Shown: positions 8,994-17,638, numbered from the stretch's first letter. The stretch: 64,000 nt of DNA from Thiohalomonas sp963783235 (GCA_963783235.1 CAWAMN010000001.1:744001-808000), one strand, 5' to 3'. Made by a program: numbers and translations. Notes: generated by a model from the sequence alone, not told the origin.

Positions 8994-9012
8994 GTATATT
9001 GTCCCCGGAACT
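8990..9012 (-). repeat. Inverted REP copy at right end of RAYT-1 element
   Basis: ATAGGTATATTGTCCCCGGA plus ACT is the reverse complement of the repeat at 8191-8252, with one change. It starts within the stop region of the RAYT gene, so the RAYT-1 unit runs from 8191 to about 9012. Confidence 0.8.
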
Positions 9013-9050
9013 CCCGGCTAATAGGTGTCCTTGGAATCCCGCGGACAACA

Positions 9051-9332
9051 CTACCTTGACGCGCGCCGGCACCAGAAGAGCATCCCCCCAGCCAAAAAGA
9101 ATAATCCTAAACCAACAAAGGACCACGCTACCTCATCCGCAACAATTACGCCTCCTCTTTTCGGGTCTTCAAAGGGAACACCGAATAGCGGAAGAAAACT
9201 CGATAAGAAAAGCACGAGCGATTGACACAAGAGCAAGTATGCGATGAATGGTATCCGGCGCCTTATTCGGACACGACGGCCATACCAAAACACAATAATT
9301 GTGATCAAAAAATAGAAAACCAGAAATTTCAT
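9051..9332 (-). CDS. Small three-helix membrane protein, putative immunity protein
   Basis: About 93 residues from the ATG at 9332 (GGA upstream); a GTG at 9368 in the same frame is an alternative. Three hydrophobic segments are evident: KFLVFYFLITIIVFWYG, FIAYLLLCQSLVLFLSSFLP and WSFVGLGLFFLAGGMLFW. The gene is visibly richer in A+T than its surroundings. It lies immediately downstream, on the same strand, of the toxin-like C-terminus ending at 9370. In polymorphic toxin loci this position and the AT bias are typical of the cognate immunity gene. No family was recognised; the immunity role is inference from position. Confidence 0.55.
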   Translation of the reverse strand: MKFLVFYFLITIIVFWYGRRVRIRRRIPFIAYLLLCQSLVLFLSSFLPLFGVPFEDPKRGGVIVADEVAWSFVGLGLFFLAGGMLFWCRRASR

Positions 9333-9369
9333 CGTTCCAAAGTCACAATGGGCTGAGTTGTTGTGCACA

Positions 9370-10206
9370 TTATTTTGTTACTCCTCCAACAATATTGGAT
9401 GTAAAGCCGCCCAGTATTTCACCAACCTCATACGGCGCAAGCAAAGGGTGCCCTGAACCTGTATCTGGCTGCAGTGGTGTTACATCATTGAATCCAACTT
9501 GGAACCCCAGAGAGAACGTAGTCATGCTGTAGATGGCCGCAACCTCTCCAGTACCACTCAGAATATCTCCTGAAGCTCCGTAAGCCCTCTCCAGGACAGG
9601 TCTCGCGACGTTACCGTACTTCTGCCCGCCTACCGACTTGTACTTTGTCCACAAATCCCCACGCCGAGCCGCGCTGAGTCCATTCCCGGCGACAGCCGTT
9701 TGGAATTGATTGAATGTCCTCGGCGCCTGTTTCGTAGCGTCGAAGAGGATTCCTGCGTCAGCTCGTATTGCCGTCGATGTTCCCGTACCCAACGCCTTCG
9801 CCCGCGAGACGACCCCCAAAGGAATCGCCGTCGTGACACTACCTTCAATGAGTTGCTGCCGCGCTTCGCTGCGCATGATCTGCGGCGCCGCCGGATCGTT
9901 GGCGATACGCCAAGTGCGCTGAATGCCGGCGGCGGCGCTGGCCGAGACAGCATTGATGTGCACGTCCGGCGTGTCGAGGAAGCCGGTTTCCGCGGCCGTC
10001 TCGCGCTGGTCGCGGGCAAAACCTTGCAGCTCGGAGTCGTTCGCCTTCAGCGTGTCATTGTAGGCCGCCCGATAGAAAGCGCCGACGTCAATGACATCCC
10101 CTGCCCCCTTGCCGACCAGCCGCCACTCCAGCAGCGACTTTCCGCCGCTACGGTGCCAGCGGGTGCCCAGCTGCTGGTCGACGTAGCTTACAACACTGTC
10201 GAGGCC
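9370..10206 (-). pseudogene. Rhs/polymorphic toxin C-terminal fragment
   Basis: The minus-strand frame is open from the REP at about 10206 to the TAA at 9370, giving roughly 278 residues with no plausible native start. The upstream part (SVVSYVDQQLGTRWHRSGG, FYRAAYNDTL) reads like a large secreted protein interior. The end is Gly/Ser-rich (EVGEILGGFTSNIVGGVTK) and may be the toxin tip. The 5' side is cut by a REP repeat, so the fragment cannot be secreted as it stands. A small membrane gene follows directly. Confidence 0.55.
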
Positions 10207-10234
10207 AGTTCCGGGGACAGGATACCTAACTCCC
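10207..10234 (+). repeat. REP copy truncating the Rhs-like remnant
   Basis: AGTTCCGGGGACAGGATACC followed by TAACTCCC matches the RAYT-1 repeat at 8191-8252 with one change. The toxin-like frame on the minus strand stops being recognisable exactly here. Confidence 0.75.
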
Positions 10235-10323
10235 TGAAAGCCGCTGTCGCATCACGGAAAAGGAAGAAAAGAAGAGCTTTTCACTTGCATTGCCGTCGCC
10301 CCCATCCATTCGGAGTGAAACTC

Positions 10324-10514
10324 CGCATCGAACCTCTTTAACAATTCGGACCTTTAGCTTGGCCGCTTATCATGGCCAGGCGAAAGGCGCTTAGGAGAGA
10401 TAGGTATACTGTCCCCGGAACTCGCGCGCATCGAACCTCTTTAACAATTCGGACCTTTAGCTTGGCCGCTTATCATAGCCAGGCGAAAGGCGCTTAGGTG
10501 AGATAGGTATACTG
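10324..10514 (+). repeat. Direct repeat of 88 bp, two copies ending in REP motifs
   Basis: Positions 10324-10411 and 10427-10514 are 88-bp copies differing at two bases. Each starts CGCATCGAACCTCTTTAACA and ends in AGATAGGTATACTG, the inverted RAYT-1 REP motif. The first continues into the full REP (TCCCCGGAACT); the second is replaced after ACTG by IS110 sequence. The internal palindrome TTGGCCGCTTATCATGGCCA-type segment gives each copy a short stem. No coding sequence is visible between 10235 and 10599. Confidence 0.85.
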
Positions 10515-10599
10515 ATAATCATCTAGCCGCCCCCTCAGGCCGGCAGTATCGTCGAGGTTGAGAGACCAAAACGGATACGCCGGCAAGAGGAGGCGAACG

Positions 10600-10826
10600 A
10601 TGAAACTGTATTGCGGAATCGACCTGCATTCAAATAACAGCGTGGTCGCGGTGACGGACGAAGACGAGCGCGTGGTGGTCGAGCGGCGCGTAGCCAACGA
10701 CCTGGAGCTTATCAAAGAACTGCTGCTCCCCTACCAGAGCACGTTGGTCGGTGCGGTGGTGGAATCGACCTACAACTGGTACTGGCTGGTGGACGGGTTG
10801 ATGGAAGCCGGCATCGCGATGCGGCA
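10600..10826 (+). pseudogene. IS110-family transposase, N-terminal fragment
   Basis: ATG 10600 has a strong GAGGAGG ribosome binding site. The product starts MKLYCGIDLHSNN, the first catalytic Asp region of the DEDD nuclease domain of IS110 transposases, and continues through VVESTYNWYWLVDGLMEAGI, the conserved Glu region. After about 75 residues the family match ends at the left terminal repeat of the RAYT-2 element (10829). The rest of the gene is absent here, so it is inactivated by insertion plus loss of the distal part. Confidence 0.85.
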
Positions 10827-10828
10827 AA

Positions 10829-11770
10829 GGGGTCAGGTCTTGCAATCCAGCACCTTATTGCTATGATTCTGATATGGCGAGACCGTTACGAATTGAACTT
10901 TCTGGTGGGCTGTACCACGTCACCTCCCGAGGGGACCGCAGAGAGGATATCTTTCACGACGACGACGATCGAGTAGCTTGGCTGAATGCTCTCGGGGAAG
11001 TATGTCTGCGGTTCAACTGGCGGGTTCACGCCTATTGTGAAATGACGAACCACTACCATTTTGTGGTGGAGACGCCGGAAGCGAACCTGTCTAAAGGGAT
11101 GCGGCAACTTAATGGGATTTACACTCAGCGTTTCAATCGTCGCCACGGGTTGGTTGGTCACCTTTTTCAGGGCCGCTTCAAGGCAATTCTCGTAGAGAGA
11201 GACGCCTATCTGCTGGAGTTGGCGAGGTACGTGGTGCTTAACCCGGTCCGGGCGGGAATGGTCCGTGAAGCGGGGGAGTGGCCGTGGAGCAGCTATGGCG
11301 TCATGCTTGGGTTGGCAGCCAAGCCCAAGTGGTTGGAGATCGACTGGCTGCTTGGGCAGTTTGGTGCCGTTCGCCGCAAGGCCCAGGCGCGTTACGCTGC
11401 GTTCGTCGCAGACGGAATTGGGACCAATATTTGGGATGGACTTCGTCACCAACTGTTTCTTGGGAGCGAGCAGTTCGTCGAAAAGCACACACCGGATATC
11501 CGGCTGCCGACAAACGTACGGGAAGTTCCCAGGGCGCAGCGTCGCCCGCTTGCAAAGCCGCTTACCCATTTTGAACGCACGTATGTGCAGCGTGAAGCGA
11601 TGGCGAGGGCTTTTCTCACGGGCGCTTATACCATGCAGGAGATTGCCGAACATTTCGGAGTGCATTACTCCACCGTCAGTCGGGCGGTAGGGTGGCTTGA
11701 GTCCGAGGCCAACAATAAATAGCAGCGCCTTCGTCGAAGGAGCGGGTGCGTGATTGCAAGACCTGACCCT
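10829..11770 (+). mobile_element. RAYT-2 element bounded by 25-bp inverted repeats
   Basis: The left end GGGGTCAGGTCTTGCAATCC (10829 onward, 25 bp) pairs with the reverse complement of 11746-11770 at about 22 of 25 positions. Between them is one Y1 transposase gene. The element interrupts the IS110 fragment on its left, so it arrived later than that IS. The repeat family differs from that of RAYT-1. Confidence 0.8.
10874..11722 (+). CDS. REP-associated tyrosine transposase with C-terminal HTH, copy 2
   Basis: A 282-residue Y1 transposase. The HUH motif is HYHFV within TNHYHFVVE near residue 60, and the likely nucleophile is the Tyr in ARYVVLNPVRAG near residue 117. It is longer than RAYT-1 because of a C-terminal helix-turn-helix (MQEIAEHFGVHYSTVSRAV, about residues 256-274), as in the larger RAYT subgroup. 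It is flanked by its own inverted repeats (10829-10853, 11746-11770). A degraded relative with the same RQLNGIYTQ segment lies at 43230-43594. It appears intact. Confidence 0.87.
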   Translation: MARPLRIELSGGLYHVTSRGDRREDIFHDDDDRVAWLNALGEVCLRFNWRVHAYCEMTNHYHFVVETPEANLSKGMRQLNGIYTQRFNRRHGLVGHLFQGRFKAILVERDAYLLELARYVVLNPVRAGMVREAGEWPWSSYGVMLGLAAKPKWLEIDWLLGQFGAVRRKAQARYAAFVADGIGTNIWDGLRHQLFLGSEQFVEKHTPDIRLPTNVREVPRAQRRPLAKPLTHFERTYVQREAMARAFLTGAYTMQEIAEHFGVHYSTVSRAVGWLESEANNK

Positions 11771-11776
11771 GTGCCT

Positions 11777-12091
11777 AGAGGGCTGGGCTCCTACACGCCT
11801 CGAAACAACACGGCAAGGCTCCTGATGGCGGAGAGCATAAAGGGGAGAAAAGGGGTCATAACCCTTTATCAGCAATGGATGGCCTCCGGCCATGTTCGCC
11901 CAGAGGGCTGGGCTCCTTGTGCCTCGAAACAACACGGCGAGGCTCCTGATGGCGGAGAGCATAAAGGGGAGAAAGGGGCCATAACCCTTCAGCAATGGAT
12001 GGCCTCCGGCCATGTTCGCCCAGAGGGCTGGGCTCCTACACGCCTCGAAACGGCACGGCGAGGCTCTTGATGACAGAGAGCAAAAAGGGCT
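11777..12091 (+). repeat. Imperfect tandem repeat, about 120-125 bp, 2.6 copies
   Basis: Copies begin with AGAGGGCTGGGCTCC at 11777, 11902 and 12022. Each holds CGCCTCGAAACAACACGGC, CTCCTGATGGCGGAGAGCA and, in the first two, a GGCCTCCGGCCATGTTCGCC tail. Short palindromes (GGCCTCCGGCC) occur in each copy. No protein of known type is encoded; the open frame across it reflects the repeat. It abuts the right end of the RAYT-2 element. Units are too long and lack spacers, so it is not a CRISPR. Confidence 0.8.
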
Positions 12092-12236
12092 CTTGACGGG
12101 CTATCTAAGCACCGTGGCAGTCATCGCCGGGCGCAACCACTTCCAAACAGGGAAACCGTTGCCATTTCCCCCAAATCCCGCACTGCATTCGTGATCTACC
12201 CTTTCCTTTGGCAAGTACAAGTTGCGGAGAGCACCG

Positions 12237-12770
12237 ATGGAAGGGGTTTCAGGTCCGTCCTTTGGGCGGCGCATGGCACTGGGTTTCAGTGCATTTCGAC
12301 GCATTCTGTCCGATCGGGCGTTTGCCGCCAGGCTGGCTCAACTCGTTGAGAAGAGGCCCGAACCGATTTCGCAACCGCAAACGAAAGTGGATGCGTCTGA
12401 CGGAGCGATGCAGTTGCTGGGGCTTTTTCAGCGTGACGGTCGGCTCATCGACTTTCTCCGGGAGGACGTAGCCGCCTACTCCGACGCCGAAGTTGGCGCG
12501 GCGGTTCGGGTTGTGCACGAAGGGTGCCGCAAGGCGCTGGATGAACACTTTCGACTCGAACCGATCCATCAAGCGTCCGAAGGCGAGCGAGTCGACCTGA
12601 AGCCGGGATTCGATGCAACGGCCATTCGGGTGACGGGAAATGTCAGCGGCGAACCGCCTTTCACCGGCACGCTGACCCATCGCGGATGGCGGGCCGCCGA
12701 AGTGAAGCTGCCGAAGCTCTCCCCGGAACATGACGTGACGGTTCTGGCCGCTGCGGAGGTGGAGCTTTGA
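12237..12770 (+). CDS. DUF2760 family protein
   Basis: About 177 residues, from ATG 12237 with GGAGA upstream (a TTG at 12222 is less likely). The pattern of an N-terminal basic helix region (AFRRILSDRAFA), a central AMQLLGLFQRDGRLIDFL and a beta-rich tail ending LSPEHDVTVLAAAEVEL fits DUF2760. As recalled, this family is found beside Hsp70-like genes in Proteobacteria. The stop overlaps the TTG start of the first Hsp70-like gene, indicating coupling. Biochemical role is unknown; association with the two Hsp70-like ATPases is inferred from operon structure. Confidence 0.7.
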   Translation: MEGVSGPSFGRRMALGFSAFRRILSDRAFAARLAQLVEKRPEPISQPQTKVDASDGAMQLLGLFQRDGRLIDFLREDVAAYSDAEVGAAVRVVHEGCRKALDEHFRLEPIHQASEGERVDLKPGFDATAIRVTGNVSGEPPFTGTLTHRGWRAAEVKLPKLSPEHDVTVLAAAEVEL

Positions 12771-14614
12771 ACACTCCCCGTTACGCTATAGGGGTCGATC
12801 TGGGCACCACCCACTGCGCACTCTCCTATGTAGATCTGGAGGCAAGCGAGGGTGAAACGGTAGTCCAGGAGATTTTGGCTCTACCACAGCTCACAGGGCC
12901 GGGGACCATTGAAGAGCGCCCGCTGCTGCCCTCGTTTCTCTATCTGCCGCACCCGGATGAGCTGAATCCCGGCGAGCTGTCGCTTCCCTGGCCCGGCAAA
13001 AACGACTTCGCCGTGGGGGAGTTTGCCCGCGAACGGGGCACACAGACGCCGATCCGCCTCGTCTCCAGCGCCAAAAGCTGGCTGAGTCACGCCGGTGTGG
13101 ATCGCCACGAACCGATCCTGCCGCTGGAGGCTCCGGATGATGTCCAAAAGGTATCGCCGCTTCAGGCCTCGGTTCGTTACCTCGAGCACCTGCGGGAGGC
13201 CTGGAACGCGGCTCACCCTGAAGCCCCCCTGGACGAACAGCAGCTCACCGTGACCGTTCCCGCATCCTTCGACCCGGCCGCCCGGGAACTGACCGCCGAA
13301 GCGGCTGAAGCGGCCGGGTATCGGGAGGCAACCCTTCTGGAAGAACCCCAGGCCGCCCTTTACAGCTGGATTCAGGCAAGCGGTGCTGACTGGCGCGAAC
13401 AGGTGAGCGTGGGGGATGTCGTGCTCGCCGTGGACGTTGGCGGCGGCACTACCGACCTGTCACTGATCGCGATTGTGGAAAGCGAAGGCGTATTGGAACC
13501 CCGGCGCGTGGCGGTGGGTGAACACATTCTGCTCGGTGGTGACAATATGGACCTGGCCTTGGCCTACAGGGTGTCACAAAAACTGGAAGCCGAAGGCACC
13601 CATCTCGAGCCTTGGCAACTGCGCGCAATGGCCCACGGTTGCCGAACGGCCAAGGAGCGTTTGCTCAGCCGCATCGAGGAAGAGGCGGTACCTGTCGTGG
13701 TACCAGGGCGCGGCTCCAGGCTTATCGGCGGAACTCTCCGCACCGAGCTGACCCGCACCGAAGTGGTCGAGACGGTGCTTGAGGGCTTTTTCCCGGAGAC
13801 CGACGCCTCCGCCAAGCCCGCTTCGCGCCCGCGCACCGGTCTCACTCAGCTTGGTCTTCCCTATGCGCAGGATGCCGCCATCACCCGGCATATGGCGGCA
13901 TTCCTCGCAAGACAGACCGGGGCCACGGCGGAGCTGGAGGGCTTCGAACGCTCGGCCCCGGAGGGGAGCACTTTTCTGCACCCCACGGCCGTATTGTTCA
14001 ATGGAGGCGTTTTCCGGTCCGGCCTGTTGATTGACCGTTTGATGGGCGTGCTCAACAACTGGTTGGCAGCGGAGAATGCCCCTGCCGCCAAGGTGCTAGT
14101 GGGAGCCGATCTGGATCTTGCTGTGGCCCGTGGGGCTGCCTACTACGGCTATGTACGCCGGGGCGGAGGCGTTCGTATCCGGGGCGGTACCGCGGCAGCC
14201 TATTACGTTGGCGTCGAGTCTTCCATGCCTGCCGTTCCGGGCATGCCGACTCCGATCAACGCCCTCTGCATCGCCCCCTTCGGGATGGAGGAGGGCAGCG
14301 AGGCAGAAACGGCGCCCCGGGAGTTCGGGTTGATCGTGGGCGAGCCGGTGCGCTTCCGTTTCTTCGGCTCCTCAGTGCGTCGTCACGATCAGGTGGGGAC
14401 CTTTCTCCAACAGTGGAGCGAAGAGGAGCTGCAGGAGATCGGCGAAGTGGAGGCGACACTCCCGGTGGAAGGGCGGCCAACCGGCGAAGTGGTTCCCGTG
14501 CGCCTGCGCGCGGTAGTGACCGAAACCGGCACGCTGCAACTGGAGGCCCTGCCGCGCGACAGTGCGGAGCGATGGAAGGTGGAGTTCGATGTCGGGCGCC
14601 AACGCTCCAACTAA
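12767..14614 (+). CDS. Hsp70-like ATPase, first of pair
   Basis: A 615-residue actin-fold ATPase. Phosphate-1 motif GVDLGTTHCALSY is near residue 9, phosphate-2 DVGGGTTDLSLI near residue 223 and the adenosine-region motif LFNGGVFRSGLL near residue 409. After the nucleotide-binding domain comes a short beta-rich tail rather than a full DnaK substrate domain plus lid. It is therefore an Hsp70 relative of the YegD/HscC-like class, not DnaK. Start is TTG overlapping the previous TGA, with GGAGGTGGAG upstream. The TAA stop lies inside an inverted-repeat element (14611-14688). Confidence 0.88.
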   Translation: MNTPRYAIGVDLGTTHCALSYVDLEASEGETVVQEILALPQLTGPGTIEERPLLPSFLYLPHPDELNPGELSLPWPGKNDFAVGEFARERGTQTPIRLVSSAKSWLSHAGVDRHEPILPLEAPDDVQKVSPLQASVRYLEHLREAWNAAHPEAPLDEQQLTVTVPASFDPAARELTAEAAEAAGYREATLLEEPQAALYSWIQASGADWREQVSVGDVVLAVDVGGGTTDLSLIAIVESEGVLEPRRVAVGEHILLGGDNMDLALAYRVSQKLEAEGTHLEPWQLRAMAHGCRTAKERLLSRIEEEAVPVVVPGRGSRLIGGTLRTELTRTEVVETVLEGFFPETDASAKPASRPRTGLTQLGLPYAQDAAITRHMAAFLARQTGATAELEGFERSAPEGSTFLHPTAVLFNGGVFRSGLLIDRLMGVLNNWLAAENAPAAKVLVGADLDLAVARGAAYYGYVRRGGGVRIRGGTAAAYYVGVESSMPAVPGMPTPINALCIAPFGMEEGSEAETAPREFGLIVGEPVRFRFFGSSVRRHDQVGTFLQQWSEEELQEIGEVEATLPVEGRPTGEVVPVRLRAVVTETGTLQLEALPRDSAERWKVEFDVGRQRSN

Positions 14615-14688
14615 ATACGTGTTCGTAAATGGTATCCACCGAAAAAGAATGAGGGAGTGATGGGCACCATTTCGGGACACGTATTTAG
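14611..14688. repeat. 78-bp palindromic element (REP/MITE) at Hsp70 gene end
   Basis: CTAAATACGTGT (14611-14622) and ACACGTATTTAG (14677-14688) are a perfect 12-bp inverted repeat. The similarity continues inward (AAATGGTATCC against GGGCACCATTT). A related half-site, GGAACACGTATTTTAG, lies at about 17623-17638 beyond the second Hsp70 gene. The left terminus provides the TAA stop of the first Hsp70-like gene. Confidence 0.75.
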
Positions 14689-14757
14689 CAACGCAAACTG
14701 CGCAGACGAGCATGCATTCAGCACCCTCCGAACGCATCGATAAGGCCGGCCGTAGTC

Positions 14758-17511
14758 ATGTCACGCTACCTCGTCGGAATTGATTTGGGGACCACCAACA
14801 CGGTAGTCGCCTATGCCGATCGGGATGCCCAAGGTGCCGATATCGAGCGCTTCGACATCGAACAGCTCGTTGCGCTCGGGGAAATAGCCGCCCGGCCGAC
14901 GCTGCCCTCGTTTCGCTATCAGCCGGCGCGCGGTGAACTCAAGCAGAGTGATATTCGACTGCCGTGGGGCGAGTCCGAAACGGTGGTCGGCCGCTTGGCA
15001 CAGGAGTTGGGGGCGCAGGCTCCGGGCCGTCTGGTAGCCAGCGCCAAAAGCTGGCTTTCCCACCGGGGGGTTGACCGTACGGCCGCCATTCTCCCGTGGG
15101 GTGCCGAAGACGTGCCCAAGGTCTCGCCCGTGGAGGCCAGCGCTGGCTATCTGGCCCATCTGCGTTGCGCCTGGAACCGGCGTTTTCCCGATTATCCCCT
15201 GGAGCAACAAGAGGTGGTGCTGACCGTTCCCGCCTCGTTCGACGAAGCGGCCCGCGCCCTTACGGTGGCGGCGGCCGAAGCAGCGGGCCTGTCGGGGTTT
15301 CGTCTGGTGGAGGAGCCGCAGGCGGCCTTTTACGACTGGCTCTATCGTCACCGCGAAAAACTGGATTCCGCCCTCAACGGGGTTCACCTCGCGCTCGTCT
15401 GCGACGTCGGCGGCGGCACAACCGACCTGACCCTGATTCGGGTGATGCCAGGGGAGCCGGAGCCCGAACTGGTTCGCATTGCCGTCGGCGACCACCTCAT
15501 GCTCGGCGGCGACAATATCGATCTGGCGCTGGCCCATGTGGCGGAGAGCCGCCTCGCGACCGGAGGTACGCGTCTGGATGCCGCGCGGTTTTCGCAATTG
15601 GTACAGCAGTGCCGCCGCGCCAAGGAGCAGTTGCTGGCACCCGATGCGCCGGAAACGGCACAGGTGACCGTGCTCGGGGCCGGCGCAAAAGTGGTGGGAG
15701 GCGCCCGCTCGGTAAACCTGACCCGCGACGAGGTGGCTCGGATGGTGGTGGACGGCTTCTTCCCCCGGGCGGAGCCGGATGAACGGCCGCAGCGAACGCG
15801 CGGGGGGCTGGTGGAGTTTGGCCTGCCCTATGTCTCGGATCCGGCGGTCACCCGACATGTGGCGGCCTTTCTCGAATTCCACGGCCGTGCCGCCCGCGAG
15901 GCGCTCGGGGCGTTGGCGCCGCCCTCGGGGCAACTGGCGGTGCCCGATGCGGTTCTTCTCAATGGCGGCGTCTTCCACTCGGCCACCTTGAGCGAGCGTC
16001 TGCTCGAGACCTTGGGCTCATGGCGCGGGCAGCCGCTCCGGCTTCTGGAGAGTGTCGCCCCGGAGCTCGCCGTCGCCCGGGGCGCGGTCGCCTATGGCTT
16101 GGGCCGGGGGGGAGGGGCGCCGCGCATCGGTGGCGGTTCGGGGCGGAGCTATTTTCTGGACCTGGGTGGCGAGGGCGTTCGCCAGGGTGTTTGCGTACTT
16201 CCGCGAGGCACAGAGGAGGGCAAAGAGGTGCGGCTGACGCAGCGCACTTTTGCATTGCGGCTGAAGCAGCCGGTGCGTTTTCACCTCCTCTCCAGTACCG
16301 GGGACACCGACTATGAACCTGGCGAACTGGTCGACCTTTCGCAAGACGATTTCGCACCGCTGCCGCCGGTTGCCACCGTGCTCGAAGCCGACCGGCGCGG
16401 AGAGATCCCCGTTGAGTTAACGACACGATTGACCGAGGTGGGCACGCTGGACCTTTACTGCCTGAGCGCCGATGATCCGGCGACGCGCTGGAGACTTGCT
16501 TTTCAACTCCGCGAAACTCAGGAGGGCGGAGGCGAGCCGTCGGGCAGTCTCGGCGAATTGCATCCCCAGTTCGATCAGGCGGCCTCGCACATCGAAAAGC
16601 TCTACGGCCCGCCCTCAAGGGGCGTCGACCCGAAGGCCATCAAACGTCTGCGCAGCGATCTCGAAAAAATTCTGGGGCCTCGCGGCGAATGGGATCCCGT
16701 GCTGCTACGGGAGCTTTTCGAGGTGTTGTGGGAAGGTGCTGGCCGACGGCGCCGCTCGGTGGACCACGAGCGAGTCTGGTTCAACCTGTCCGGCTACTGT
16801 TTGCGGCCCGGCTTTGGTCATCCCCTTGACGACTGGCGCCTTGACCAGGCCTGGCCACTGTTTGAAAAGGGTCTTCAACACATCAAGGAGAGTCAGGTCT
16901 GGTCCGAATGGTGGATCTTCTGGCGCCGGCTGGCCGGAGGCCTCAGTGGCAAAGCGCAAGAGGAAGTCATCGATGAAATCGCCTGGCACCTGCAGCCGCA
17001 ACGGCTCCAGGGCAAACGTCCGCCCGGCCCTAAAAGGCTCGCCTACGACGATATGGTTCGACTCGCGGGGTCGCTGGAGCGGGTCGCCATCGAGCGCAAG
17101 GTGGAAATCGGCGGCTGGCTGCTGGAGCGTTCGCAAAAGGCCAGCGAAGGGCCACAGTCGCTATGGGCTCTGGGTCGCATCGGGGCCCGGCAGCCCTTTT
17201 ACGCCAGTGCCCATATGGTGGTGCCGCGGGCGGTCGCCGTCGACTGGCTGGAGCAATTAATGAGACGTGACTGGCGAGGCGACTCTGCCGCTGCCTTCGC
17301 CGCCGCCCAAATCGCCCGCTGTACCGGCGACCGTGAACGGGATTTGGAGCCGCAACTGCGCGAGCGGGTCGCCGCCCGGCTGGAGGCCGCCAGGGCATCC
17401 CCGGCCTGGAGCCGGATGGTCCGTGAGGTCAGTGATCTAAATGAGACGGACCAGAGCCGGACTTTTGGTGAATCGTTGCCACCGGGCTTGAGGTTGTTGA
17501 GCCAGCCCTAG
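14758..17511 (+). CDS. Hsp70-like ATPase with long C-terminal extension, second of pair
   Basis: A 917-residue protein. Residues 1 to about 440 form an Hsp70-type ATPase: GIDLGTTNTVVAY near residue 8, DVGGGTTDLTLI near 216 and LLNGGVFHSATL near 400. A beta-rich part follows to about residue 585. The last third (from about PQFDQAASHIEKLYG) is Trp-rich and helical (WSEWWIFWRRLAGGL) and matches what I recall as DUF3731 of DnaK-related proteins. Clear similarity to the upstream gene indicates duplication, with this copy carrying the extension. ATG 14758 is chosen by motif position; ribosome binding is weak (AAGGCCGG). Confidence 0.87.
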   Translation: MSRYLVGIDLGTTNTVVAYADRDAQGADIERFDIEQLVALGEIAARPTLPSFRYQPARGELKQSDIRLPWGESETVVGRLAQELGAQAPGRLVASAKSWLSHRGVDRTAAILPWGAEDVPKVSPVEASAGYLAHLRCAWNRRFPDYPLEQQEVVLTVPASFDEAARALTVAAAEAAGLSGFRLVEEPQAAFYDWLYRHREKLDSALNGVHLALVCDVGGGTTDLTLIRVMPGEPEPELVRIAVGDHLMLGGDNIDLALAHVAESRLATGGTRLDAARFSQLVQQCRRAKEQLLAPDAPETAQVTVLGAGAKVVGGARSVNLTRDEVARMVVDGFFPRAEPDERPQRTRGGLVEFGLPYVSDPAVTRHVAAFLEFHGRAAREALGALAPPSGQLAVPDAVLLNGGVFHSATLSERLLETLGSWRGQPLRLLESVAPELAVARGAVAYGLGRGGGAPRIGGGSGRSYFLDLGGEGVRQGVCVLPRGTEEGKEVRLTQRTFALRLKQPVRFHLLSSTGDTDYEPGELVDLSQDDFAPLPPVATVLEADRRGEIPVELTTRLTEVGTLDLYCLSADDPATRWRLAFQLRETQEGGGEPSGSLGELHPQFDQAASHIEKLYGPPSRGVDPKAIKRLRSDLEKILGPRGEWDPVLLRELFEVLWEGAGRRRRSVDHERVWFNLSGYCLRPGFGHPLDDWRLDQAWPLFEKGLQHIKESQVWSEWWIFWRRLAGGLSGKAQEEVIDEIAWHLQPQRLQGKRPPGPKRLAYDDMVRLAGSLERVAIERKVEIGGWLLERSQKASEGPQSLWALGRIGARQPFYASAHMVVPRAVAVDWLEQLMRRDWRGDSAAAFAAAQIARCTGDRERDLEPQLRERVAARLEAARASPAWSRMVREVSDLNETDQSRTFGESLPPGLRLLSQP

Positions 17512-17539
17512 GTCGCTCACTGCCCCATATCCGAATCCT

Positions 17540-17638
17540 ACTCCTGGTAGGAGCCCCGCGCCGGGGCGATTGCCGACCCTATCGCGGCGACGCGCCGCTC
17601 CTACCCGGGTGAATACGAATTTGGAACACGTATTTTAG
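17540..17638. repeat. REP/BIME-like palindromes after the Hsp70 pair
   Basis: GGTAGGAGCCCCGCGCCGGG (from about 17549) and GCGGCGACGCGCCGCTCCTA (from about 17584) are oppositely oriented GTAGGAGC-type REP units, of a kind common in Gammaproteobacteria. A half-site of the 14611 element (GGAACACGTATTTTAG) follows at about 17623. The pair can fold into a strong stem-loop and may also act as the operon terminator. Confidence 0.65.

Noticed and set aside
11777..12091. CRISPR or coding tandem repeat
   Set aside because: Units of 120-125 bp adjoin directly without spacers, and the translated frame has no protein-like features.
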